The notes under the pieces are model-generated. The model made no database searches. It was not told the origin of the DNA and saw only the letters and a program-made list of their open reading frames with translations. From contig NZ_KB375270.1 of the NCBI RefSeq assembly GCF_000314735.2, forward strand, positions 1,798,001 to 1,862,000: DNA of 64,000 bases, read 5' to 3'. Made by a program: the position numbers and the translations under genes. Position 1 is the stretch's first letter. The number at the start of each line of letters is the position of its first letter. This document shows positions 42,633 through 51,238 of the stretch, one piece after another. This stretch comes from Afipia felis ATCC 53690. Lineage in GTDB: Bacteria > Pseudomonadota > Alphaproteobacteria > Rhizobiales > Xanthobacteraceae.

Positions 42633-43994
42633 TTAGATTGACCCTTGTGGACCGCGCTGATGGCGATCGCTCAGAGCGTTCGATTTCCTGTCATGCTCAA
42701 TACCCAGAAACTCAAGCTCACCTGGCATTGGTCCACCCGTAGCCCAATCAAGCAACTCCACCGTGTGAACGATCGGAATGCCGATGCCTGACTTCAGTTG
42801 AACAGCACAGCCTACATTCCCGGTGGCAATCACCTGAGGATTCACCTTCTGGATATTTGCAATTTTTCGATCACGCAGCTTCGATGCAATCTGCGGCTGC
42901 AATATATTGTACGTGCCAGCAGAGCCACAGCAAATGTAAGACTCTGGGATATCTCGCACATCGAAACCAGCAGCCTTGAGCAAGAACTTTGGCTCGTCAC
43001 GAATCTGCTGGCCATGTTGCATTGAACATGCGGAATGATACGCCACCGTCAGCTTCGGCCTCCCGACGAAATTCAACGGTCCCAACTCGTGGAGGAATTC
43101 CGTGATATCCTTAGCGATCGCCGACACCTTTGCCGCCTTATCTGCATAGGCAGGGTCATTGCGTAGCATGAAGCCGTAATCCTTAACTGTTGTACCGCAG
43201 CCGGATGCAGTAATGATGATTGCGTCCAAACCTTTCTCGATTTCGGAAAACCATGCATCGACATTCTGCCGTACGAAGCTCAGAGTTTCCACCTCGCGCC
43301 CCAAATGATGGGTAAGCGCTCCACAACAGCCTTGCTTGGACACATCAAATACTTCAATGCCGTGACGCGAGAGCAAGCGTTCTGTCGCCGCATTATAAGA
43401 CGGGCGCAAAACAGGTTGCGCGCATCCTTTGAGAATAGATACTCGTTTATATGCAGCTACGGCGACTGCAGGCTTCGGAGGCATACTTGCCAGCTCGCTC
43501 GGCACCAAATCTATCATCGCGGCGAGCCGCCCGCCGCCACGAGGTATCCGCTTTATCAAGCCACGCAATGGGCGCGCTGCAAGACCAAACGGCAGCAACA
43601 TCCGCAGTCGCCATGGATACGGAAGCACTTTTGCCAAGGTCCAGCGAAACAACCGATCCAGGAGCGGGCGCTTATAAGTGTTCTCAATATAGGTCCTCGC
43701 GTGATCGACAAGGTGCATATAGTTCACGCCGGACGGACATGTTGTCATGCATGAAAGACAAGATAAGCAACGATCAATATGCTTCACAACGTCAGACGTT
43801 GGCGCAATTCCTTCTTCTAGCATGGACTTAATGAGATAAATTCGACCCCGAGGGCTATCAAGCTCGTCACCAAGTAACAGATAGGTGGGGCATGTGGCTG
43901 TGCAAAACCCACAATGGACGCAAGTGCGCAACACTTTTTCCGACGACCTCATCGCCGGATCCTCAAGCTGCTCCGGAAGGAAGTTTGTTTTCAT
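42633..43994 (-). CDS. glcF: glycolate oxidase iron-sulfur subunit
   Basis: 453 residues with two 4Fe-4S clusters (CVHCGFCTATCP; CLSCLSCMTTCP) in the first 120, then two CCG domains (GCCGALTHHLG; CCGSAGTYN). It takes electrons from the GlcDE flavins to quinone in the membrane-bound glycolate oxidase. ATG 43994 is 3 bases after glcE's stop. Middle of the operon. Confidence 0.93.
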   Translation of the reverse strand: MKTNFLPEQLEDPAMRSSEKVLRTCVHCGFCTATCPTYLLLGDELDSPRGRIYLIKSMLEEGIAPTSDVVKHIDRCLSCLSCMTTCPSGVNYMHLVDHARTYIENTYKRPLLDRLFRWTLAKVLPYPWRLRMLLPFGLAARPLRGLIKRIPRGGGRLAAMIDLVPSELASMPPKPAVAVAAYKRVSILKGCAQPVLRPSYNAATERLLSRHGIEVFDVSKQGCCGALTHHLGREVETLSFVRQNVDAWFSEIEKGLDAIIITASGCGTTVKDYGFMLRNDPAYADKAAKVSAIAKDITEFLHELGPLNFVGRPKLTVAYHSACSMQHGQQIRDEPKFLLKAAGFDVRDIPESYICCGSAGTYNILQPQIASKLRDRKIANIQKVNPQVIATGNVGCAVQLKSGIGIPIVHTVELLDWATGGPMPGELEFLGIEHDRKSNALSDRHQRGPQGSI

Positions 43995-43997
43995 CGA

Positions 43998-45197
43998 TTA
44001 AATCCAGTCGTACATCCGGTGCGGATTCAAGATACCAGCCGGATCGAAGGCATTTTTGAGTCGCCTCGTAATGGCCATCAGCGCAGGCGACAACTCTTGA
44101 AAAACGGGAATGTCGCGGCGCACGTGCTCACTCGCCCTCATGAGCGTTGCATACCCACTTGTTTGTCCAACGGCGGCTCGAATGGTTTCACATCCAGAGC
44201 CAAGCCAGCTCGGTACCGCAACCCAAACTAGGCCGCCCGACCAATCAAAATACCAGCGCACGCCTTCGAGTTTCGATTTAATAATGGCCATCACCTCGGA
44301 GGCGCGATCCGGTGGAACGGAAAGACGCCACACAGCTTCATCCTGTCTTGCTCGAAGCGGACCGAGCTCGCGAATGCCTGCCCAGACGAATGCTGAACGC
44401 TCTTTATCTAGGCAGAGAACAGATCCATATTCCCTAAGGGCGGCATACAACCGACCGACTCTTACTTCGACTGAAGCAAGCGAACCCTCAATCCTGATCA
44501 GCGTCTGAGCAGGCATATCGACATCTTGCTCGGGGATATGAGCCGCTCCACTGACATCGTAGCTTGACCTCATAGCTGTGGTAAGAACTTCAATCCCATC
44601 CACATCAGACAACCCTTCTAGGCACAACGTTTTGGACACGCGGGCGCTGGGCAAGACTTTGAAGGTAACTTCACTCAGAAAGCCAAGTGTCCCCCACGAA
44701 CCGGCCATCAACTTGACCAAGTCAAGTCCAGTCACATTCTTCATGACACGCCCGCCGGATTTAATGATGTCCCCGCGCCCGTTAACGAAACGAACGCCAA
44801 GTAGGCAATCGCGTGCGGCGCCTACGGATATGCGTCGCGACCCGGACAGATTCATTGCGGCCACCGCGCCGATCGTCGGCCGGCCACGAACACCATATAG
44901 TCCATAAAAATTTGGCGGCTCGAAAGGCAAATCCTGCCCATTATCCTGCAACAGCGCTCGAATTTCGTCGAGTGACGTTCCCGAGCGCGCCTGAATGACA
45001 AGCTCACTTGGCTCGTACATGACAACGCCCTTGAGGTTCACCGACGAAAGCACGCTGTCTGCAAGAACTGGGCGACCCGCCGACGATTTGGTACCACCGC
45101 CCTCGATACGCAGGGGAGACTGGCACCCCGCTGCTTCCCTGATCACCTCTGCTGCTTCCACCTCGTCGTGAGGTTCATGCCGAATTGAATCAAACAT
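43998..45197 (-). CDS. glcE: glycolate oxidase subunit GlcE
   Basis: 399 residues from ATG 45197 (MFDSIRHEPHDEVEA), chosen because its A overlaps the glcD stop (TGATG) and GGGAA lies 9 bases upstream; a longer frame to 45227 is likely spurious. FAD-binding PCMH domain: SPLRIEGGGTKS, RPTIGAVAAMNLSGSRRISV and SGGRVMKNVTGLDLVKLMAG, all typical of GlcE. It forms the second flavin subunit with GlcD. Confidence 0.92.
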   Translation of the reverse strand: MFDSIRHEPHDEVEAAEVIREAAGCQSPLRIEGGGTKSSAGRPVLADSVLSSVNLKGVVMYEPSELVIQARSGTSLDEIRALLQDNGQDLPFEPPNFYGLYGVRGRPTIGAVAAMNLSGSRRISVGAARDCLLGVRFVNGRGDIIKSGGRVMKNVTGLDLVKLMAGSWGTLGFLSEVTFKVLPSARVSKTLCLEGLSDVDGIEVLTTAMRSSYDVSGAAHIPEQDVDMPAQTLIRIEGSLASVEVRVGRLYAALREYGSVLCLDKERSAFVWAGIRELGPLRARQDEAVWRLSVPPDRASEVMAIIKSKLEGVRWYFDWSGGLVWVAVPSWLGSGCETIRAAVGQTSGYATLMRASEHVRRDIPVFQELSPALMAITRRLKNAFDPAGILNPHRMYDWI

Positions 45198-46642
45198 CAG
45201 GATGTTCCCGCGCACGCAGGCCGGCAATCGAGCGGAAAAACTTTCGCCGGATTAAGCAGCCATTTCGGATCAAATGCCGCGCGCGCATACATTTGCTGAT
45301 CGAGATCGCCCTGCGAGAACTGTACCAGCATAAGGTCACGCTTCTCGATTCCAACGCCATGTTCCCCGGTCAGGCAGCCGCCGACTTCGACACAAAGCTT
45401 GAGCAGATCCTCGCCTGCCGCCTCCGCCTTTTCCATCTCGCCAGACTTATTGATGTCGAAAAGAATAAGCGGGTGGAGATTTCCATCTCCAGCGTGGAAA
45501 ACATTCGCCACCCGCAATCCGTATTCCGCGATGATCTCCTGCGTGCGCCGGAGGACGTATGAAAGCTGACCGGTCGGAATGGTGCCGTCCATGCAGATAT
45601 AGTCGGAGATACGGCCCGTTGCGCCAAAGGCAGCCTTCCGCCCCTTCCAGATCGCCGCGCTTTCCACGTCACTACGGGAAACCTTGATGCTGCGAGGAGT
45701 ATAGGCCGACACAATGTCGGTAATCTGTTCCAACGTAGCATCGATTTCCTCGTTGGTCCCTTCGACCTCGACAATCAGCATCGCCTCGACATCGAGCGGA
45801 TATCCGGCCTTCGCGTAATCTTCGGTAATCCCGATAGCCGTACGATCCATATACTCCAACGCAACGGGAATAATCCCCGCACCGATAATAGCGGCCACCG
45901 CCGCTCCTGCGGCTTCGACGGAATCAAACCCGAGAAGAGCGGGCCGGGCATTTTCCGCAGCCCGGATGATGCGAACGGTGGCTTCGGTCACGATACCCAG
46001 TTGCCCTTCCGACCCGCATACCAACCCGAGAAGATCATATCCCGGAGAGTCGAGATGCTCTCCGCCTATTTCAACGATTGTGCCGTCAATCAGAACGAGC
46101 TTTACGCCGAGAAGGTTATTCGTCGTCACGCCATACTTGAGACAATGAGCTCCACCCGAATTCATGCCGATATTGCCGCCGATGCTACAAGCAAGCTGGC
46201 TCGACGGATCGGGCGCATAGAAAAATCCCTCGGCTCTGACCTCCTGGCTGACCGCGAGGTTAGTAATGCCCGCCTGAACGCAAGCGGTCCGGTTTCGATA
46301 ATTGATCGATAGCACGCGCTTCATCTTCGCTAGGCCGACAACGATTGCGTCCTCTTGCGGAATCGCACCGCCGGCGAGCGACGTTCCAGCGCCACGGGCG
46401 ACGATCTTGATGTCATGTTGATTGCAATAACGAAGAACCGCCGACACCTGCTCCGTCGTCGTCGGCAGTACCACGGCGAGTGGGACGCGGCGATACGCGG
46501 TCAACGCGTCTGTCTCATAAGCACGCAATTCATCGCTGCTGGAAATGACGGACTCCGGCGAGAGGATTCGCTCAAGATCACAGATGATTTTCGGACGACG
46601 CTCTAGGATCGTGTTGTCCGGCGCAGGAATTTCGATCATCAA
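45197..46642 (-). CDS. glcD: glycolate oxidase subunit GlcD
   Basis: 481 residues. FAD-linked PCMH domain with VARGAGTSLAGGAIP, SQLACSIGGNIGMNSGGAHC, then FAD-oxidase C domain with NVFHAGDGNLHPLILFD and GCLTGEHGVGIEKRDLM. It oxidises glycolate (or D-lactate) to glyoxylate. Starts ATGATG at 46642; 16 bases after the gamma carbonic anhydrase-like gene. Close to GlcD of E. coli (499 residues). Confidence 0.92.
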   Translation of the reverse strand: MMIEIPAPDNTILERRPKIICDLERILSPESVISSSDELRAYETDALTAYRRVPLAVVLPTTTEQVSAVLRYCNQHDIKIVARGAGTSLAGGAIPQEDAIVVGLAKMKRVLSINYRNRTACVQAGITNLAVSQEVRAEGFFYAPDPSSQLACSIGGNIGMNSGGAHCLKYGVTTNNLLGVKLVLIDGTIVEIGGEHLDSPGYDLLGLVCGSEGQLGIVTEATVRIIRAAENARPALLGFDSVEAAGAAVAAIIGAGIIPVALEYMDRTAIGITEDYAKAGYPLDVEAMLIVEVEGTNEEIDATLEQITDIVSAYTPRSIKVSRSDVESAAIWKGRKAAFGATGRISDYICMDGTIPTGQLSYVLRRTQEIIAEYGLRVANVFHAGDGNLHPLILFDINKSGEMEKAEAAGEDLLKLCVEVGGCLTGEHGVGIEKRDLMLVQFSQGDLDQQMYARAAFDPKWLLNPAKVFPLDCRPACAGTS

Positions 46643-46658
46643 GTAGAACTCTCGCGGT

Positions 46659-47174
46659 TTACTTCAAGTGGTCGCGGTAGAGAGCAGCACGCGCCGCATA
46701 ATCGCGCGCGTTATCGGCAATCCACTTCACCTCGTCATCCGTGAGCTGGCGTACAGCCCTTCCCGGAACTCCGAGGATCAGCGAGCGGTCCGGATAGGTT
46801 TTACCTTCCGGCACAACACTCCCTGCCGCCACGATGCTGTCCTTTCCGATTTTCGCATCATTAAGGATGGTTGCGTGAATTCCTACAAGGCTTCCATCTC
46901 CAATCGTGCATCCATGCACAACTGCGGCATGCCCCACCGTGACATTGTGACCAATCGACATGGGATGACCCGGATCAACATGCAAAATTGCACCGTCCTG
47001 AATATTGGCGCCACTTTCGATTGAGATCAGATCATTATCGGCACGCACGACGGCGCTCGGCCACACACTGGCATTCTCTGCCAACCGCACCTGCCCGATC
47101 ACCGTAGCATTCGGCGCCACGTACGCCGTGTCCGCCACTGATGGATGGAGGTTCTGCAAGGTAAAGATCGTCAT
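46659..47174 (-). CDS. gamma-carbonic-anhydrase-like LbH protein, 171 aa
   Basis: Left-handed beta helix hexapeptide repeats: VAPNATVIGQVRLAENASVW, SGANIQDGAILHVDPGHPMS and IGHNVTVGHAAVVHGCTIGD. The three zinc histidines of gamma carbonic anhydrases (HVDPGH, GHAAVVHG) are present. Members (YrdA/PaaY/CaiE) can hydrate CO2 or hydrolyse CoA thioesters. ATG 47174 (MTIFTLQNL). In an operon with an SSS symporter and glcDEF; a thioesterase role would fit the CoA genes nearby. Confidence 0.85.
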   Translation of the reverse strand: MTIFTLQNLHPSVADTAYVAPNATVIGQVRLAENASVWPSAVVRADNDLISIESGANIQDGAILHVDPGHPMSIGHNVTVGHAAVVHGCTIGDGSLVGIHATILNDAKIGKDSIVAAGSVVPEGKTYPDRSLILGVPGRAVRQLTDDEVKWIADNARDYAARAALYRDHLK

Positions 47175-47224
47175 ATGTCGTTCCGTTGATGAGAGTAGGG
47201 CACGAAGGGTTCCTCTTTCGTGAG

Positions 47225-48652
47225 TCAAGCCGCATCACCGCCTTGGATTTGGCGCGCTGTATTGGACGACAAGCCACTACCGAAGAGGTAGCCCACCGCG
47301 GCCTCCGTCATCATGACAACCGCCGGCGTCACCAACGCGATATAAATGTTGTCAATTCCGAAGGGATCTCCAAGTAAATACCAGACGGTTGTCGTCACGG
47401 TTGCACCAATGAGGCCCATCGTTGCGCCCCGATTACTTCCGAAAAACGGGAGATAGAAGCCAATCATCGCTACGATGGAGATCGCCAGCCGCAACGCTCG
47501 CGTGAAGAACGAGAGATGCAGCACCTCGGGAGCGTAGAAGACAAAGAGAAGAGGCAGAAATCCGATTGGAACCGCAAGCAGACGAGACATGCGCAATTCC
47601 TTTTCTTCCGTTGGCTTAAACATCGGAACGTAGAAGTCGCGAACAATGAGAGCTGCAATCCCGATTGAAATGCTGCTCACTCCCACCAACACCGACGCCA
47701 CCAGCGAAACAGTAACAATGCCGGAAAGCCAAGGGGACATATGGTCAAGAAATATCGGAAGCGCATAGAGACTCTTCATATCAGGGAAGAGATACTTCGC
47801 GCACACACCGATAATGCCGAGAGCGAAGCTGATGGGCACGCAAAGAATCCCTGCGACGTAACAGGCATTACGCACCTGACTAGGTCCCTTCAACGCCGAG
47901 ATTGCTTGAATGATATACTGGGTCGAGAAAATGGCACCGACATTCGCGATTGCCCAGGCGATTATCGTTGAAGCACCAATCTTGCCATCCCACGTGAAGT
48001 AATAAGATGGCAACTTCGCTACCATAGGACCGAAACCTTTGGTCATAATCAACGCAACCACCAAAACGATAATAACGCCGATGTACTTGACCGCGGTGTG
48101 AAGCACCGAAACGTAAGCTGTGCTCTTAAGACCACCAACCGCACAATAGAACGTGCTGATTACGGCCGTCAGAACTGCTGCCGCCGCAAAAGAAATATGG
48201 AGCGAAGTTGAAACAGAAGCTGCGCCGCCAACGTAATAGCCAACATTTACGAGCAACAGCGCGTAGATCATAATGACGGAGACTGTCAGCTGCGTAGAGC
48301 GACCATACTTCTTCGCAATCGCCGCTGAGATCGTATACTCCCCTGAGTTGTAAAGCTTTCGGCCGAGAAGAAGCCCGAAGAGCGGAAAACCGACGGCAAC
48401 GCTCAATACCGCCCAGGATGCTGCTGCACCCTTCTCAAACGCCGTTTGCGCGGCACCAATTGTCGATTTAGCTCCTATAAATTCCGACATCATAAGAACG
48501 CCAATAATGAAAGCCGGAACTGACCTCGCCGCGACGTTAAAGTCTGAATTCGTTTTGGCGCGATATCTGATCGTCAACCAAGTTGCAAAGCCGATATAAG
48601 TAACGACCATCCCGACGACGATAGCTGTATTATTGAGATCAAACCCTCGCAC
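47225..48652 (-). CDS. sodium:solute symporter (SSS family), 475 aa
   Basis: About 12-13 membrane spans with SSS-family patterns: FNVAARSVPAFIIGVLMMSE, FIGAKSTIGAAQTAFEKG, GLKSTAYVSVLHTAVKYIGV, and VLVGVSSISIGIAALIVRDF. GTG start at 48652 has GGAG 6 bases upstream. First gene of the glc operon, so it probably imports glycolate or a related acid/polyol with Na+. The next gene starts 51 bases downstream. Confidence 0.88.
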   Translation of the reverse strand: MRGFDLNNTAIVVGMVVTYIGFATWLTIRYRAKTNSDFNVAARSVPAFIIGVLMMSEFIGAKSTIGAAQTAFEKGAAASWAVLSVAVGFPLFGLLLGRKLYNSGEYTISAAIAKKYGRSTQLTVSVIMIYALLLVNVGYYVGGAASVSTSLHISFAAAAVLTAVISTFYCAVGGLKSTAYVSVLHTAVKYIGVIIVLVVALIMTKGFGPMVAKLPSYYFTWDGKIGASTIIAWAIANVGAIFSTQYIIQAISALKGPSQVRNACYVAGILCVPISFALGIIGVCAKYLFPDMKSLYALPIFLDHMSPWLSGIVTVSLVASVLVGVSSISIGIAALIVRDFYVPMFKPTEEKELRMSRLLAVPIGFLPLLFVFYAPEVLHLSFFTRALRLAISIVAMIGFYLPFFGSNRGATMGLIGATVTTTVWYLLGDPFGIDNIYIALVTPAVVMMTEAAVGYLFGSGLSSNTARQIQGGDAA

Positions 48653-48809
48653 TCAAGTCTCCTTTTTTGATGGAGGCGTTTCGACTACGTGATGCTATGA
48701 GGTTTCTGATAAGCATACGCAGGCGATGACGCCGCCTTGTACATTTCCTCCGAGGCAGGTTTCTTTGAATGACCTGCTTCCCATGTATGATGCTTAGGTT
48801 GATGGCTGT

Positions 48810-48836
48810 GGTAGCTACCCCAATCGGGTAGCTACC
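48810..48836. terminator. hairpin between two minus-strand operons
   Basis: GGTAGCTACCC, loop CAATC, GGGTAGCTACC: a perfect 11-bp stem between the SSS gene promoter and the end of the flavoprotein gene. The arm GGTAGCTACC is itself palindromic. No T-run, so it may be a Rho-assisted terminator or a binding site. Confidence 0.5.
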
Positions 48837-48868
48837 AATATCGAGCTATGAATGCCGACTGCGCCAAA

Positions 48869-50491
48869 TCATGATGGATCGAACAGCACGCCTGGATTGA
48901 GAATAGCTTTCGGATCGAAGGTGTGCTTCGCAGCCTTCATGGCTGAACAGAACAGCTCGGGGCGTTCCTTGTCATACCAGGGGCGATGATCCCGGCCGAG
49001 CGCATGGTGATGGGTAGTCGTTCCTCCAGCATCAACCATCGCCGTTTCAGCGATCTTCTTGATCGCCATGTACTGCTCTGGAATACGAGCCTTATCGCCG
49101 TAGGCGTACCAGGTGAAGTACGGCGCCGGGCCGTCCGGATAGATATGAGTAAATCGGCAGGTGACAGAACCGGGCCGCCCCGTGACTTCCCGAATCGCAC
49201 GAAGCGTTTCCGCTCTCACATGTTCACGCATTCGGGCAAACTGCCCCCAGGTGACGCATGTTTCCATCGTTTCGCGCATCACGCCGCGAGCGATCGCGTA
49301 TTCACGCAAGTAAGGACCGCGCAGAAACTTGTCGCGCCAACTCTTGGCGCTGGAATCTGCGTTCGCATCACCCTTCAGAACTGAGGCATCCCAGGTGCCG
49401 CCATGATCGCCACAGATTTCAAGCGCGCGATTCATCCAGACATCGACCGGATGGTCCGCGGATTCAAAGCCGAGCACCAGAATGTCGTAGGTGCCGTCGC
49501 TCGAACCGGTGTAGGCGGCTTCTTCACGTTCGACCAAGCGGGCGCTTGCGGGATAGAGACCAGATTGCGAAATGACGCGCGTCGCCTCGACCGCCTTGTC
49601 GTAGTCGCTGAACCGGACGCTGACCATCTGCCGGAAGGTCGGTCGCTTATGCAAACGCACCCATGCTTCGGTGATGATGCCCAAGGCACCCTCGGATCCA
49701 AGGAACAAGCGGTCCGGATTCGGGCCGGAGCCGGATGCCGGAAAGCGGCGCGATTCGATATTTCCCGACGGGGTAACGACTTTCAGGCTTTGAACGTGAT
49801 CGTCGATCTGCGTGTAGACGGTCGCGAAGTGACCTGCGGCCCGAGTCGCAATCCATCCGCCCAAAGAGGAGAACTCCCATGCCTGCAAAAAGAAGCGCAT
49901 GGTAAGGCCGCTCGACTTGAGTTGCCGCTCAAGGCTCGGGCCAAGAACGCCAGCCTGAATTCGCGCGGACTGCGACGCATGGTCGATCTCAAGCACCTTG
50001 TCGAAATACTTCATGTCGATCGACACAACGCCGCGATAGCGGTCATACGTCGGAGGATTGACGCCGCCGACGACGCTCGTTCCGCCGCCGTACGGAATAG
50101 CCGCAAGGCTGTCGTTTTCGCACCAGCGATAAATATCGACGATGTCCTGCTCGGTGCGCGGATAAGCGACCGCATCCGGCGGATTGCGGAATTCACCGCG
50201 CACAGCGTATGCAACGTCGACAGTCCCCGCCCCATAGGTGTGATAGAGCCGGTCATATTTGTCGGTCGTGCAGATATTCTGCAGCGCCGCGGGGACCTTC
50301 ACGCGCGAATCTCTGATCGTCACCGACTCGAGGGTCGGGAACGGCACTGCACTGAAATCCCCAACACCGAGAAGCTCGGTCCAGGCCTTTTCGAATTCAG
50401 CGATTTCCGTGGGCGAAACCTCATCGCCTTCGTAACCCCAACCGTAAAACTTTCTGCGTCGCTCCTGCAGACCGCCGTGCATCTTATTCAT
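48869..50491 (-). CDS. FAD-binding alkyl-DHAP-synthase-family oxidase (copy A), 540 aa
   Basis: PCMH FAD domain at about 95-300: PYGGGTSVVGGVNPP (133-147), TRAAGHFATVYTQIDD, GSEGALGIITEAWVRLHKRP. C-terminal cap with SVTCRFTHIYPDGPAPYFTW and the His triplet THHHALG followed by RDHRPWYDKE, the layout of alkyldihydroxyacetonephosphate synthases (ether-lipid enzymes) and related 2-hydroxyacid/ether oxidases. 540 residues, near the family norm. Paralogue of the gene at 51239-52885 (both start with RRKF.GWGYEG). Bacterial relatives have diverse, mostly untested substrates. Last gene of a three-gene set with a GST. Confidence 0.85.
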   Translation of the reverse strand: MNKMHGGLQERRRKFYGWGYEGDEVSPTEIAEFEKAWTELLGVGDFSAVPFPTLESVTIRDSRVKVPAALQNICTTDKYDRLYHTYGAGTVDVAYAVRGEFRNPPDAVAYPRTEQDIVDIYRWCENDSLAAIPYGGGTSVVGGVNPPTYDRYRGVVSIDMKYFDKVLEIDHASQSARIQAGVLGPSLERQLKSSGLTMRFFLQAWEFSSLGGWIATRAAGHFATVYTQIDDHVQSLKVVTPSGNIESRRFPASGSGPNPDRLFLGSEGALGIITEAWVRLHKRPTFRQMVSVRFSDYDKAVEATRVISQSGLYPASARLVEREEAAYTGSSDGTYDILVLGFESADHPVDVWMNRALEICGDHGGTWDASVLKGDANADSSAKSWRDKFLRGPYLREYAIARGVMRETMETCVTWGQFARMREHVRAETLRAIREVTGRPGSVTCRFTHIYPDGPAPYFTWYAYGDKARIPEQYMAIKKIAETAMVDAGGTTTHHHALGRDHRPWYDKERPELFCSAMKAAKHTFDPKAILNPGVLFDPS

Positions 50492-50514
50492 TGCGTTATC
50501 TCGCTCCTCGTTTG

Positions 50515-51198
50515 TTAAGCCTTAGCGTCAAACATATTTTTCCAAGATGCCGTACCTGGCTTGGCTTCCCATCTCTTCGTTTCCGACATTACGGCGAGAC
50601 CTTCCTCCACCGCAGAACGTGCTTTAATTGCATCGAACCAGCGTTTTAGATTCGGAAAATCTTGAAGATCCTGCCCCTGCCAGCGGTGCAGTCGGATCCA
50701 CGGAAAAGTCGCGATATCTGCGATAGAATAATCACCCGCGAGATACTCGCTGTTTGCAAGCTGGCGGTCCATCACCCCATACAATCGAGTCGCCTCGTTC
50801 GTATAACGATCTACCGCATATTGAATTTGTTCGGGTGCGTAACGACGAAAATGATGAGCCTGCCCCAACATTGGTCCGACGCCGCCCATCTGGAACATCA
50901 ACCACTGAAGGGCGTTCGTTCGCGCTCGAACTTCCGTTGGAAGCAGCTTACCTGTCTTCTCGGCGAGATATAAAAGGATCGCACCAGATTCAAAAATCGA
51001 TATCGGATTTCCACCTGGCCCATCGTGGTCAACGATGGCCGGAATTTTATTGTTTGGGCTAATCTTGAGAAATTCAGCGCCGAACTGATCCCCCGAGGTG
51101 ATATCGATCGGCAGCACCCGATAATGCAGGCCAAGTTCGGCCAGCATTATCGTCGCCTTGTATCCGTTCGGTGTTGTCCAGAAATAGAGATCAATCAT
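50515..51198 (-). CDS. glutathione S-transferase, 227 aa
   Basis: Start ATG 51198 (MIDLYFWTTPNGYKATIML). N-terminal thioredoxin-like domain with TPNGYK at the active site and the glutathione-binding SPNNKIPAIVD, FESGAILLYLAE; C-terminal all-helical domain with ADIATFPWIRLHRWQGQD. These features match the YfcG/YghU-Nu class, which act as disulfide-bond oxidoreductases or on small electrophiles. It sits between the two flavoprotein paralogues, 23 bases before one and 40 bases after the other. Could protect against an aldehyde or acyl electrophile made by the pathway, or open an ether bond. Confidence 0.9.
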   Translation of the reverse strand: MIDLYFWTTPNGYKATIMLAELGLHYRVLPIDITSGDQFGAEFLKISPNNKIPAIVDHDGPGGNPISIFESGAILLYLAEKTGKLLPTEVRARTNALQWLMFQMGGVGPMLGQAHHFRRYAPEQIQYAVDRYTNEATRLYGVMDRQLANSEYLAGDYSIADIATFPWIRLHRWQGQDLQDFPNLKRWFDAIKARSAVEEGLAVMSETKRWEAKPGTASWKNMFDAKA

Positions 51199-51238
51199 AA
51201 CGAATTGCCATACATGACTGAACGCCGCCCATTGCAGC

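Noticed and set aside
49403..50518. Long plus-strand frame of 371 codons
   Set aside because: Lies antisense to the flavoprotein copy A gene, with Arg/Ala-rich, featureless product; a by-product of codon bias on the other strand.
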